Translations under genes and position numbers: made by a program
Part shown: positions 11,150-22,370 of the stretch, one piece after another
How the letters are laid out: every line of letters starts with the position of its first letter
How positions within the stretch are numbered: position 1 is the first letter of the stretch
Assembly (NCBI GenBank): GCA_977006965.1
Contig: OZ345377.1
Location: 1,984,001 to 2,048,000, forward strand
Length of the DNA: 64,000 bases
DNA from: Phymatolithon calcareum
Lineage: Eukaryota > Rhodophyta > Florideophyceae > Hapalidiales
Reading direction: 5' to 3'
Notes under the pieces: model-generated
Told to the model about the DNA's origin: nothing
Database searches by the model: none
The model's input: only the letters and a program-made list of their open reading frames with translations

Positions 11150-11600
11150 AGCCCCCAAATGGGATCCCAGTGCTTCTGAGGACTGCGTTGCAGGTTGGTT
11201 GGTCTACTGATTAGCTTTTCGTTGCGAATGGTGCAGGAAAATTGGCGTTTTCTGATGAAGGTGGGTGAAGACATTTACTGTAAGCATGACTTGGCAATGC
11301 TATGCTTTTCCAGTGTGGACTCGGCCCAAGGTGCCGAGCGGGCTGAAGCACCTTCAGCAGGATTGTATGAATTGAGTTACAATCTTGACTATCGCAATCT
11401 TAATTTTCTTCACTGGGTGCTGAATTATTCCGAAGAACACCCTTTGTCTGAGCAGCAAGGCCAGAGACGGTGCGGAGGTATGGAATTCTTCTCAGATTTG
11501 CCCACCTCAATCCTGCCATCACCTACCTCTTGAGATCATACACTGCGTGCAGACCACCGATGATGACATACACGCCTCTATGATACAAGACAACTACCAC
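11150..11600. other. No recognisable gene
   Basis: A 112-codon open frame (11195-11533, plus) exists but resembles nothing I know. Nothing else is apparent. Confidence 0.4.
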
Positions 11601-11641
11601 CGGTGCCCCGCATGAATCGATACCCATTGGTTTGTCACGGC

Positions 11642-11960
11642 GACGCATCCAGCGGCAGCGGGAAAGCGACCACGCGCGATGACATCCGGGCGTTGATCGA
11701 CATCGCTAATGACTGTCTTGGAGCCGCAACCAGTGGCAGTCCAGGAGCAGCGCCGCGCGAAGGATCCCCGTGCCGAGCCAGGTCGTTCGACACCGTCTCG
11801 AGCCGCAACTAGCGGCATTCGAGAAACCGCCACGCGCTAAGACGCTCTCGCGACAACCTAGGTCGCCCGACAGAGCCGGGCGCCACAACAGGTGGCCGCC
11901 TGGAAGAACCCTTACGCGCGTGACGACCGGGCCAAGGACACCTTCTAGACGCTTTCCATG
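11642..11960. repeat. Degenerate minisatellite, 79-80 bp unit, about four copies
   Basis: The landmarks CATCCAGCGGCAG, GCAACCAGTGGCAG, GCAACTAGCGGCA and ACAACAGGTGGCC recur near 11645, 11725, 11804 and 11884. A second landmark about 25 bp later (ACGCGCGATGAC, CCGCGCGAAGGA, ACGCGCTAAGAC, ACGCGCGTGACG) keeps the same spacing. The array is GC-rich compared with its surroundings. Similar GC-rich sequence continues to about 12180 without clear periodicity, and the open frames here are arginine-rich by-products. Confidence 0.65.
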
Positions 11961-12189
11961 CGACCCTCTTATCAGGTTGCGCCACGCGGCGCCGGGCTGC
12001 GACAGGCCGAGATTCTGCGTCAAATTCACAGGCGCGTACACCCGGCGGTGGTTGAAAACACAGCTGCACGCAGCGCAGAGTCTAAAGCTTGCGCGACAGT
12101 CTCACCGGCGCGCACAGTCGCCAGGAACTGCTCTAGAGTCCGAGCCTCGCCGATCGAAATCACTATATCAAGCAAGACTCTGAAGAAAC

Positions 12190-12700
12190 CTTGATCTCCA
12201 GCACACGCATCGCAAGCAGACGCGTTCACACGGAGGCACGCACTCCGGAACGTGCCTGAACCGAGACGTGAACCGCGCGTAAAGCAGCGAACAGCGTGAG
12301 GAGCTTTTTGGTACACCGGCTGTCCGTTTCCCACAAAGGACTCGTGCGATATCTGATTTCTCGGCGGAGGCTAGACAGGTGAGCTTTTCGAGTTCGCAGC
12401 CCGCGTTTTTTTGTTGACCACCCACCCACCCTTCATAGTCTTTTGTAGTAGTAGTGAAGCTATCGCATGGCTACAACTACGGCAATCCGGTTCTCCGGCA
12501 TGCGGTGCTTGTCCGGGAGAAGGTTCCTAAGAGTTACTGGACGGTGTCCGGGGAACTCTAGTAAGGAGAAGCGCGACATTGCTCGCATTCTCTGGGGAGC
12601 TAGTCCGTTGACCGCCGTGAAAGCAAAGTCGCCAAAATTTCGGTTTTATGTTTCGAATAAAACCGCAAATCTTTCTAAAGTCTGTCAAGGCAGGCAGTGT
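12190..12700. other. No recognisable gene
   Basis: Contains a short CCACCCACCCACCC run near 12418-12431. No protein homology seen. Confidence 0.4.
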
Positions 12701-13127
12701 CCAAGCCTACCTCGCTATCACAAGGACCCATTTTACGCGCAGTGACGTGCTTTCGAAACCACCGGTGTTCTCTTCAATTACATTCTGAGCCGTACTAATC
12801 ACATTTATTGACTTGGAAATGGCTCCCTATAGTCTACAACATTCTTCTCGACGAAGCGCCTTCGTTTCCTTGGCATGTTTGGCTGCACCGACCCGTCGAG
12901 GGGAGTCTTTTTCTTGCGGCACAGCAGGTCTGATTCTTAAGAGCAAACAGCACATATTCGTTCCTAGCTCAGCACGACGTGATTTTCAGGTACTAGTTGC
13001 GCAACTCTTCGCACAGAAGACAAGCCCGGTTTTACGACTCTGGCGTGAGCGAGCTGCTTCGCCTTCGTTTTATTGATTTTTTCGAGCTTTTAAATCGCCC
13101 CTCAATTGAGGTGCTTAGTAAACTAGA
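12700..13127 (-). mobile_element. PB-c, 5' fragment of a piggyBac-like element
   Basis: The antisense reading APYSLQHSSRRSAF..RRDFQV is shared with the same antisense reading of PB-d and PB-e, so all derive from one N-terminal coding region. It ends with TTTTAAATC, CCTCAATTGAGG and TAGACACTAG at 13118-13127. Only the N-terminal part remains. Confidence 0.7.
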
Positions 13128-13189
13128 CACTAGCTTATAAAAGATCCTGTCTGTTCCGGAAGGCCGAAATGACGAATAATCCCGACGAC

Positions 13190-15195
13190 TGGTGAGAGTA
13201 CCGAAACGTACATAAGGCCATCAGGAGCAAAGTAATATCGAAAAAACGAAAATGTTTTCAAGAGTTCGTGCAAGACCTGTCAAACTAAACAAGGCACGCT
13301 CTTGAAAACTCAGCAATGGGCATCCAACTGGAACCGGAGGAATTTCTTGCTTACGCTCATACCATCGCATTCACATTCGAAGAAACTGGCTTTTGACGTC
13401 ACGCAAGAACTGGATAATGAAATTGTAGCGGACATTCATCGTGCCCCACAAAGAAAAGCCGCTGGAGCCGATGGAATCTTCTCGGAAATGTTCCCAGCCT
13501 CGTCTGAGCTATCTACGAAACTTATCAATCCTTCTGAAGGGCGTGTGGTCGCGTGAAAGAAACCCCCAGCCTCTGGAACTTGATTAAGCTTCTCCCGTTC
13601 TACAAGAAAGGCGATCCAAGAGACCCTGCAAACTACAGACCGTTAGCCCTTTTATCGCATGCAAGGAAAATCATCGAGAGTGCACTAGGTAAAATCCTGA
13701 GAAAACACTAGGGCTTCAATAAGATCCGAACTGGGTTCAGGAAGGGCTCTGGATGCCCGGATTCCGTATTGCACACCATTGCGGCAACCAAAAGCGGTCA
13801 CAGGAACCTTGCCGTTCTCGATCTATCGAAGGCTTTTGACATCATGCCAAGACACGTTCTACCTCGACTACTCAAGAAGAGGCCTCCAGCAAAACTGATC
13901 TCTTAGATTATGTACTTTCTTCAACCTAGCATGATCTATACTCCTGCGGACGACCAAAACAACAGGTTTGTAATCAACAATGGGGTCCCACAAGGATCGC
14001 CACTATCACCGGCGCTATATAATATTTTCATGGACCTTCTTGCTGAGAGCTTGTCAAGAATTCTGTTTCTCTCGAATGACGTCATACGTCGCGGTTTTTG
14101 ACCAATAGGGTTTCAATTGCTCCTGGAAATCGCCTCAGACTGGGCCGCCTCTACCGAGATGGTTTGGAACCTCCCAATGGTGGAAACGAAAGCTTCAAAT
14201 TCGTTCTTGCAGGGAAAGAAATCGAGACTGTGTCTGAAACTACATACTTGAGTATGCCCATATCTTCGAATAGCGTAACAGAAACTTCTATGTTTTCCAG
14301 AATAGATGCTGCGCAGAATGGATTTATGGTTCTCGGAAACATCGGACTCCACAGAAAACGCTTCACACCCTCAACATGCTTAAGACTATATAAGGCGTTC
14401 GCCCGGCCAATGACGGAGTATCTTCTCCCGTTCGCAGACCTGACCAGTAAAATCATACGCGCACAGGACGCTCTAGAGAGCAACCTGTTCTGAAGAATGT
14501 TCGGCACCTGGTGCTAGAATATGAAGGCATGCTTTCGAGTAATATGCCGCCTGGAGTCCATTCAACGACGCCAAGCGCAATTGAGCTGCAAGTTCATAAC
14601 AACACAGAAATTTCGAAGAAAACAGGCACTTGAGCCTCCCAAGGGCACAACACGACTGGCAATATTGAACGCGACACACGATGTGCTTCACAAAGCTCTT
14701 CTCTGTACCTCTACAGAGGTATTTGCGCGCGACCTAGAAGCCACGGCAAATGTAAACGCAAGAACGAAGAAGAAATCAAAAGAAGAATGGAATGCATATC
14801 TCCCTCCTAAAGGCGTTGGACGGGAGGCCGGCGCCCTCCTCAGCCCATCATGAACGAGCTACCACCATTTCTCACCCTCAAAAAGCGAAACACAGGCTTC
14901 TTTGCACGCACTGGTTATTTTACCGCTTCCCATGCTCTTGGCAAGAACAAGCAAGAAACGAATATTCAGAAATAGATGAAGCCCTCAAGGATATTTCAAA
15001 CTTAATGCCCAAACAACGACTTTCCGATATTAAAAAGAGATGCTGGAAATGGCAGTTGATACTGTCCAAAGAAAAGGTCCAAAATCAACTACTTAAATGA
15101 GAACGTAAGCGAAGGATTGTAGCGCAACGAAAAGTCTCTCAGGTGCAATGATAATTGACAAAGGGAGCTTCAATTAAACTGAAATCCAATCCAAT
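13190..15195 (+). mobile_element. Family E non-LTR retrotransposon, 5'-truncated
   Basis: Contains a broken RT (next entry), a C-terminal region with PPFLTLKKRNTGFFARTGYF-like sequence near 14865-14920, and a 3' end GACAAAGGGAGCTTCAATTAAA followed by tandem TCCAA units (15183-15195). A partial copy is at 43853-44762. The 5' limit is approximate. Confidence 0.8.
13390..14850 (+). pseudogene. Family E reverse transcriptase, multiple lesions
   Basis: Motifs in order, in more than one frame: APQRKAAGADGIFSEMF (RT0), LIKLLPFYKKGDPRDPANYRPLA, TGFRKGSGCPDSVLHTI, LAVLDLSKAFDIMPRH (motif A), NNGVPQGSPLSPALYNIFMDL (motif B). The catalytic FADD segment is disrupted around 14060-14100. The thumb follows (LRLYKAFARPMTEYLLPFADL, FRVICRLESIQRRQ). 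Stops include those at 13553, 13708 and 14099. Clearly non-LTR and distinct from families A-D. Confidence 0.85.
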
Positions 15196-15209
15196 CCTAT
15201 ATGATAGAG

Positions 15210-15440
15210 AAGATTCCGAACTCAATGAAGCTCTCACAGTTATCTCAAACTTAATGCCCAAGCAACGACTTTCCGATATTCAAAAAGAGATGCTGGAAAT
15301 GGCAGTTGATACCGTCCAAAGAAAATGTCCGAAATCAAAATGGAAACGTAAGCGAAGGATTGTAGCGCAACGAAAAGTCTCTCAGGTGCAATGATAATTG
15401 ACTAAGGGAGCTTCAATAAAACAGAAATCCATCCATCCAT
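15210..15440 (+). mobile_element. Family E stub, 231 bp
   Basis: A second copy of the last 230 bp of family E, flanked by a perfect 14 bp TSD CCTATATGATAGAG (15196-15209 and 15441-15454). Its tail is ATCC-type (CATCCATCCATCC). It sits immediately after the tail of the longer family E copy. Confidence 0.88.
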
Positions 15441-15454
15441 CCTATATGATAGAG

Positions 15455-16165
15455 CGAATTTTTCGTTCTCGGAGCGGAAAGCAGAATTCGCGACCTGCGT
15501 ATCTGTCTGCGTATCCGACCGTACGAAGGCCCATATTCGTGCGAGATTCCTGACGCGCATATAGTATGAGTAGAAGTCAAGGTACCATTTAACCTTCAAC
15601 TGGGTAGGTAGCCAGCTACCTATGCAATAAACAGAATTACTTCGAGAATAAAGCAGAAATGTGCTCTCTCTATGGGACGCAGGCCAGTTCACTTATCTAT
15701 CATCATTTCCACGTGGAAGATCGCGAATTACGTCCTTAAAAGTCTCAACGCATATCGCCCAACCGCATAGCGCACTGTTATAGTGCAGAACAGATGATAA
15801 AAAATCGAACAACGCTGCTTCGATGTCCCCTTTTTACGACTGCTGGTTGCCGAGAATCAAACTTCAAAACACTAGACAAACAAGTAAGTCATTGGTAGCA
15901 AAACGAGAAAAGTTCAAAGCTGGGGTCAGCGCCAGAGCACGCGCTCCAAAGCATTCTAGGGTCGAAGACGACTTGAAAACACACTTCGAATAGACCAGCG
16001 CCGCATTTTGCGTGAACTGGTATGTTGGAATCTCAACCGATCATTGAAGAATTTCTTTGGTGACATACTCCACTGAGTTCTAAAAACAGGGTTCAAGACC
16101 AGGGTACTTAAGATTCTAGATGCGTACCCAGCTTCCCTGGGGGGAGGGGGGTAATCAATACTGCC
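15455..16165. other. Gene-free stretch with a dispersed repeat
   Basis: No gene recognised. The block around 15570-15650 (core CTGGGTAGGTAGCCAGCTACC) recurs in diverged form at 59278-59350. A G-rich run lies at 16140-16151. Confidence 0.5.
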
Positions 16166-16169
16166 CTAG

Positions 16170-18123
16170 TGTCTATGTGCCGAACGTCCTCAATTGAGGA
16201 CCCAGTCCTCAAATGAGGACGGATTCAAAAGCTCGGAAAAGTTAGTAAATCGAACGCAGAACGGATCATCTGCGCCATTACTGAAAAGCCGAACTTGTGT
16301 AGTGGGTTAGGAGTACTACCTTAAAATCTCTTCGTTCGGCGCTAGCAACGAAAATATAGTGGTCACCCAGAAGAACCAGACCTGCCATGCCACGAGAAAA
16401 AGTCCGGCCCCTCGTGGTCGGTACATCCATACACACAAAGGAAGCATCGGTGACAGGTCTCGTAGAATGCTCCAGACAATATGGAGCCTTTTCCAAGTAA
16501 AAAAGGGTGTGTGGTATCGTCCAGGAGGTACTGGAGAAAAACTGAATGGTCGCGCGAGCATATCACTTTGCGTAAAATGTGTCATAGTTTGGCGTTCGCC
16601 GAAGAAGACTAATTTTAAGACAGTCAACCTGTTCAACGTCAAGATAGGGGACACTGAAGATGGCATTGCAGAAGCTCACCAGCCTTGAACCGAGCCAACA
16701 TCGGCAAAGCGCAGTACCACCCAGGACTGCTTACAGTACTCATCCTCGCCCATCTTCATCGCGAAGCGCCAGTTTATCATCCACAGTCACAATCAGAAGC
16801 TCATCAAATAGACAAAAAAGCACCCATAAAACCTTTACCATCTCTAAACGCCCTTTTCCGGGCTCTCTCTCCTACGTCTTCAAGGGCTCTTGGGACCAAC
16901 CATCACAAAACGAACCTGATGTCGTCGTGCCTGACCGCGAGCCGAATACTGTCGCTTTTGGGGAACCATGGTACGAGCGCCAAGCTTCAGGACCGAATCG
17001 GGTCTAAGTTTCCTCTCAGTTCTGCTGACTTTGCGCTCTTACCAGAGACATCTTATCAGAAAATGATGGTATTGGTATTCATACAGAGTAAGATTGCGTC
17101 ATGAAGATTTTTCCCCAAGTTCACATGGGAAATTTTTCTGCTCTGGCGTTCGCTAAGCTGAGAATAATTGGACAACAAGAGACTACATTGACAGAGATGA
17201 TTGAGTTTTTCGGAATAATTATCCTCATGACAAGAGTTGAGCTCAGCGCCGAGAGAAATTTTTGGAGGGAAACAAGGCCAATTAAGTATCTCAACTCTCC
17301 TTCTTCTTCAAAGACTGGTATGCCGCTCGCCGAACACTTCCAGTGAATATCATGCACTGCTCAACCAAGTGGAACATGTAGTCTGCGCAGCACCGCTGGT
17401 CGCTCGGTCAAGATTCTGTCGATGCCATATCGGACCCCAGAAAGCGCACTGTGCCTCCGTCGGACCTGAGATGCTTCCGTGAGTCCATATCCCGTTGGTA
17501 TGGGAACGGAGGTCACTAACCGGAGAACGGTTGAGAGATACAGCACTCGGCGAGTGGAAGAAGTGCGATAATCCTTCATCTTCAACAAGTGCGACTATAG
17601 TTCATAGGAGTCATCAACTCTTTTGGCAATTTGCGTGATTCTTAGATGACTTTTATTCTCAGGTGCCCGTGCAGAGGGTCAGCAGCACATGAAGCAGCGA
17701 AGGTATTGTCAAGTGATGTTCGAGCAACTCATCGGTAACACATTTGCCACGCGCATTACTCGTGGACGTTTCGTCGCTAAAGAACGTATATTTGCATTCG
17801 CGAGCGGTGTTAGAACCCTCTTAACTCCCGAGAAAAAGAAAAGGAGGACTCAGGATATCATAGTGACTACTTGTGCTGTTCAAAAGAACTGCTAGTTGGG
17901 AAATTTAAGACGAAGACCCTCTTGTGCTCATATTCTAATAGGCGTGAAAATGCCACACTATATATTTGTGGCGCTTCTACTGGCAGGAACTGTTTCGCTA
18001 AGCACGTTGAAGACTTCCTTGATCTTCACGCTTTTAACGAGCTTGATAGTGCCTAGCTTTCGTTTCCAAAACTTAAAATCATTTTCAGTCCTCAATTGAG
18101 GAAAAAATCCCGGCACATAGACA
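16170..18123 (+). mobile_element. PB-d, piggyBac-like DNA transposon, end to end
   Basis: Inverted termini: TGTCTATGTGCCG at 16170-16182 and CGGCACATAGACA at 18111-18123, each followed inward by CCTCAATTGAGG. CTAG flanks both sides (16166-16169, 18124-18127). This is the best preserved copy of the PB family here. At just under 2 kb it is short for a full piggyBac-type element, and the middle DDE region (about 17350-17690) seems poorly preserved. Confidence 0.85.
16227..18056 (+). pseudogene. PB-d transposase remnant (DDE_Tnp_1_7 / piggyBac-like)
   Basis: N-terminal part in shifting frames (NQTCHATRKSPAPRGR, MLQTIWSLFQVKK, SPTSSRALG). At 17101-17342 comes EFFGIIILMTRVELSAERNFWRE, matching the helical FFG..LLM....L....W signature of piggyBac-type transposases. 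The C-terminal Cys-rich tail has LYICGASTGRNCFAKHVEDF (about 17956-18030). At least three frameshifts or stops are present. Assignment rests on these motifs and the PB-e alignment. Confidence 0.6.
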
Positions 18124-18127
18124 CTAG

Positions 18128-19225
18128 AATAAATTCGAGAATGTATCCTAATACCATGTTTGCTCTACCCTAAATATTCTATGTCTCTGCAAAAAAGGAA
18201 ATCCCAAGAACGTTTTGAGTAGCCAGAGGACTTTAGCTTAGAGATTATCGCAAGAGCTGCCCCGCTACTTCAAGGTGAGGCTTTGGGAGCTCTCAAAATA
18301 AAATCATCAAATATCCCCCATTGTGTCCTGCCTTGGGAGTGGTTTAACACTTTCATGAGGACTGAGATTTATTTTTTCCGATTTCCGTAGCGGATACCGG
18401 GGATCGATCGTGCATGTTCACGATTCGGCGTTACGGAGCGGTCTAATTTTAAACGGAATATTGGTTAGAGATCGAATCTAAATCACGCGCAAATGGGCAA
18501 CCATTTTCTCCTTGGAGCCGGATATGTTGAGAGTTTGTTCCTCAAATGACACTCTTTTCAAGTCCCCCTTGGATCTGAAGGGCTTCCTTGATGGCTGAGG
18601 ATAAAATTTTCGTCTTCGCGCCGTTGGTGAAAAGTACGAGTTAACGCCGCTTCCCGTTAGCTACCTCATCATATGAGCAGAATTAAGTCTTCTTGTACGT
18701 AAAATATTCCTGACCTGCCCCTCGTCGTCCCTATTGGCAAAAGAAGTTCTATGAAGCACGCGTAATGTATGGGAGCTCGATTTAGGGCATATGAATGCCT
18801 CTGGCTCTGAAATGTTTGGCTTAATCTGCAAAACTATGAAAAAGCTTCGTCGTGTACTTACTTCTAGTTGAAGGCAAGGATGGCTTCAATGCTAACTTCC
18901 AAGCGGCCGAAGAAACGAGCATCATTCCTGTTGGCAGCAGCCGCAACGCTTTTATGGGAATAATCAACCTACGAAATGCAGGAATTTCTTTGCATAAGTC
19001 CACTCCGTCCCTCTGGACCTCACAACTTTCTGGAATCGACTTTTATTACGATATGATTTATAAAACTCTTTTTATCGAGCCATGGACCGCGGAACTGGTC
19101 TAATATTGTTTCCGGCGAATAGGTGTCGTCGGGTATGCGCATTTTGCCCGCGGTGTGCCCATACAAGCTGCTGAATTTCACATTCGCTATTTCCTTGTAA
19201 CGGCCCCCTTTATTTAGACACCCAG
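18128..19225. other. No recognisable gene
   Basis: I see no coding homology or repeat shared with the rest of the window. Confidence 0.4.
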
Positions 19226-19249
19226 TATGAGTTACATGCAGGGGTCCTA

Positions 19250-19279
19250 TCCAGTATACTGGACTTGCAGTATACTGCA
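19250..19279. repeat. Twin 14 bp perfect palindromes
   Basis: TCCAGTATACTGGA (19250-19263) and TGCAGTATACTGCA (19266-19279) share the core CAGTATACTG and lie 2 bp apart. TTGCAATAC and TTGCAAATC motifs recur to about 19650. Function unknown; a dimer-binding operator or a transposon end are both possible. Confidence 0.6.
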
Positions 19280-19904
19280 ATCTACTTGTACTGGAGTGGG
19301 ACTGCAAAAAACCCGCCTACTTGCAATACGAATTGCAAAATGTTTGACTGTGTTGAGCGGACACAATGTAGTGCATGTCATGCACTCTCTAATTTATACT
19401 GTACCATCTCGGTACGTATTATGCCGAATCCATCATAGTCACAAACGTAGAGCACCAATTCAAGTGTTTACAGTACTGACGTGGCGTTCAGTCCACGTGT
19501 GGATACAGCGCTGCGTGACGTGGCCCATGTCATAAATGCAGGCTATCAACTTGCAATACAACTTGCAGGCAATCGCCGGGACTGCTACTTGCAAATCGAA
19601 TTGCACTGTATCTAGCAATCAATAAAAATCTACTTGCTAGTGTAACTTACATGGTCATCCTAGTTGCTCTATAATCTTGTGAATAGAGCGACGTCGTAAA
19701 ATTTTGAAACAAAGTGTGTCCGAGTTGTACATGGGGCTTGAGGCGTGGAAGACTGAAATCACCATTACTTAAACGAGCTTGAGCAGCACTTCCGTCGAGT
19801 GAGGGCAATCGAGAACAACAGAGAAAGACTAACCCATTTCAATCATCTGCGCTTAGCACTCTCTTCCAAGGTAGGCTGAGTTCAATTGCGCTGCCGGCCG
19901 TGAA

Positions 19905-20138
19905 GTGTTTTTCAGTTTGCTAACTCTCCCGTTGTGCTTCAAATCATTGTCTAGATTACCGATGGTGGGAAAAGTGTCCATCAAATGTAAACGTTGCACG
20001 CACACAGTCGAGTCGAAGATACCTTTGGATAACGTGACCGTCATGAATTTGTGCATTCATCTTAAGGATTCTCATGGAAAAATTGCACCTATTGCTCAGT
20101 TCAAGTTGCTCGAATGGTATACTACTTCAAACGTTTAA
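19905..20138 (+). pseudogene. BED-type zinc-finger remnant, probably from a hAT transposase
   Basis: IKCKRCTHTVESKIPLDNVTVMNLCIHLKDSH fits the BED finger pattern: C-x2-C, about 17 residues, then NLxxHLxxxH. BED fingers are the N-terminal DNA-binding module of hAT transposases. No dimerisation or DDE region is visible downstream, so this is an isolated relic. The finger spans roughly residues 26-58 of the open frame. Confidence 0.5.
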
Positions 20139-20139
20139 C

Positions 20140-22370
20140 AAACTCTAACGCTATCAAAGTGACTGCTTTGCTGGCTCAATGTAAGCGTTAGAAGGCTCAT
20201 CCCGCTTATGGTTCATCGCGCAATTGTGCGAAGTCAAATTTATTGAGAGGTCATGCGGAACAGACGAGCTTCCATCAAATGTACCTTTGCTAATACGCCT
20301 GAGCCCTAATGAATTACGAATGTTAAAGTCAGGTGTCTACTTTAGTAAAATTCTTGTTGAAAAAACTTTAATTTTGACTTGCACATAGCTAAGTGTCTTC
20401 CGAAGTGGAGGAACTGACGTCTTTCCTAGTGCGTTCTCCACGCACAAGTCTTCCGCTTCCCGCTCTATCTGATCATTCATCTCATTACGCCACTGCTCCA
20501 GCCACTCGACATTATCATACGCTCTTCATCCGCCACTCTCCTGGGCTCTCGTCTTCAGTCGTGATTCGCACGGACCCGCTCGTAGCGTTACGGACGCCCC
20601 GTCATTCATCATCAGCTCCTTCGCTTCTTCGCCTCATGAGACCCGCCGCATCGCCACTGTTTTTCTTCTGTTCGACTTTGCTAAATTTTATTAGAACCGC
20701 TTCGACTTGGTTCGATGCAAGCTTTTCTTGAACAGAATTTAAAGAACATTCGGCTTGGATCCGACTGAATAACAAGTCGTTCAGGCTTTCATTGTAACAA
20801 TAGTGTCCGACTCTGCCGTCTGGGCGTTTTCAATTTTGGTTCCCAGTCGAAGTAGATTCTACTTCAAGAATCTGAGGGACTTAAATAGATGCACCATCCA
20901 ATATCTCCTACCACCTGGAACGCCTTGTCAATATGTGCCAATTCCGCTTTAGGACGAGGATTTCTTTTCTCCCCTATGTACACGTAAACCACATATGCGT
21001 GGGTGAGGTGATCAGTTTATCGGAGTATTTTATAAACATAGTATCTCTATAGATTTTATATTGGTTTGATTCTCGACTCCAATTGGTGAGACGGTGGATT
21101 CCACTGCTCGCTGAGCCATTTGACATCGTGTGCACATTCGTGGCACGGACCGTTGCTTCAATTTCATATTTTATTAATCACAGATCCTCTATGGTGTGAG
21201 ATGTTTCATGGGATTGCACACAAGTGATATACCTGGCCTGATAAGTGTGACAGCAGATTTTTGCCCGTTCGTAACGATTCTCAATTGAAAACTAGATGTC
21301 TACTAAAATCGCGATCGCGAACTGTTTTGAGGAAGCGCTTTTCCCAAGTTTTCGCACTAAAATCTCGAAGTTTGTCCTTTTATTGGTGACCAAGCTGGAG
21401 TTTAAATTGCATCTCGACTACTACTCAAGTTACCTTTGCGTCGAGCTCGATCTTACTTCGTAGGGTTCAGAATTATGTTCAACGCCGAAGCTACTTTCTT
21501 TGCTTTCACTCTTTTCCACACTGGCTCTAGTATTTCTTGTTCCAACGTAGACGCCCATCAACATTCCAGCAGTCCAAACTCTTTTCCCTATAGCGTTAGA
21601 CTTTGAAGAAACCGTCAAACGAATCATTGCGATCATGAGATTCGATGATATCTTCGTTTCAGCTTGGCCCATGTACATTTGTCGTCAACTCGGATTGAGT
21701 TCCTCTTGAAAATGTTTCGTCTGCTTAATTACATCCTCCTGTTTGTTGTCTTGGTTCGAAATGAACGTGGGCACGAAGTTGTCAGCTTGGATAGCAAAAC
21801 GAAGAGACTTAGTTACACTTACTGAACGGAATCATCGTATGATCTCGCTGGAATCGTCGACTTTACGAAAGTGTGCTTCGAGATTAATAAATTAGTCGAC
21901 TGCTTCCGGAGTCCGTACATTTTTCGAGAAAATTAGGAAACGAATGACAAATTCCGGTGTTGATTGAGTTGGTGGGAGTTTTGCTTTTACGATATTACTC
22001 TTTCCTTATTTACCTATTATCTGTCGTTATTTCTCTGTCTCTTTTCGTTCCTTTACTCGGATTCCAGGCGGGTCTTATACAATATAGGCATTTCCTATTT
22101 TATCTATCATAACTTACGTGCACGAGAATGCAAATTCCAGTCATCTAGATGTTTCTACAAAGTTCTATTCGTGCATTAAATGCTTCTGGAAAGGTCTAAT
22201 TAGTTTCTAGATTTTTCTAGAGACTTCTATTTGTGCTCTAGAAACATCTAAAAAGTTAGAATGATTTTCGTGAGGCTTCAAAATAATTCATGAATATATT
22301 CTGGAGTTATGACAAGCGTTCCGAATATGTCCTTTTCGAAATCTAACGAAACACCAGAACTACGAGCGCC
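20140..22370. other. Gene-free stretch
   Basis: A Ser/Pro/His-rich open frame (20393-20731, plus) has no homology I recognise. TAGATGTTTCTA (22146-22157) and TAGAAACATCTA (22241-22252) form an inverted pair around several TCTAGA motifs. Nothing else seen. Confidence 0.35.

Noticed and set aside
16166-18127. CACTA (EnSpm) element because the ends contain CACTA/TAGTG
   Set aside because: The orientation is reversed (starts TAGTG, ends CACTA), and the protein motifs resemble piggyBac-type transposases instead.
20393-20731. Ser/Pro-rich 112-codon frame as a gene
   Set aside because: Low-complexity composition, a non-canonical start region and no homology; not enough to call a gene.
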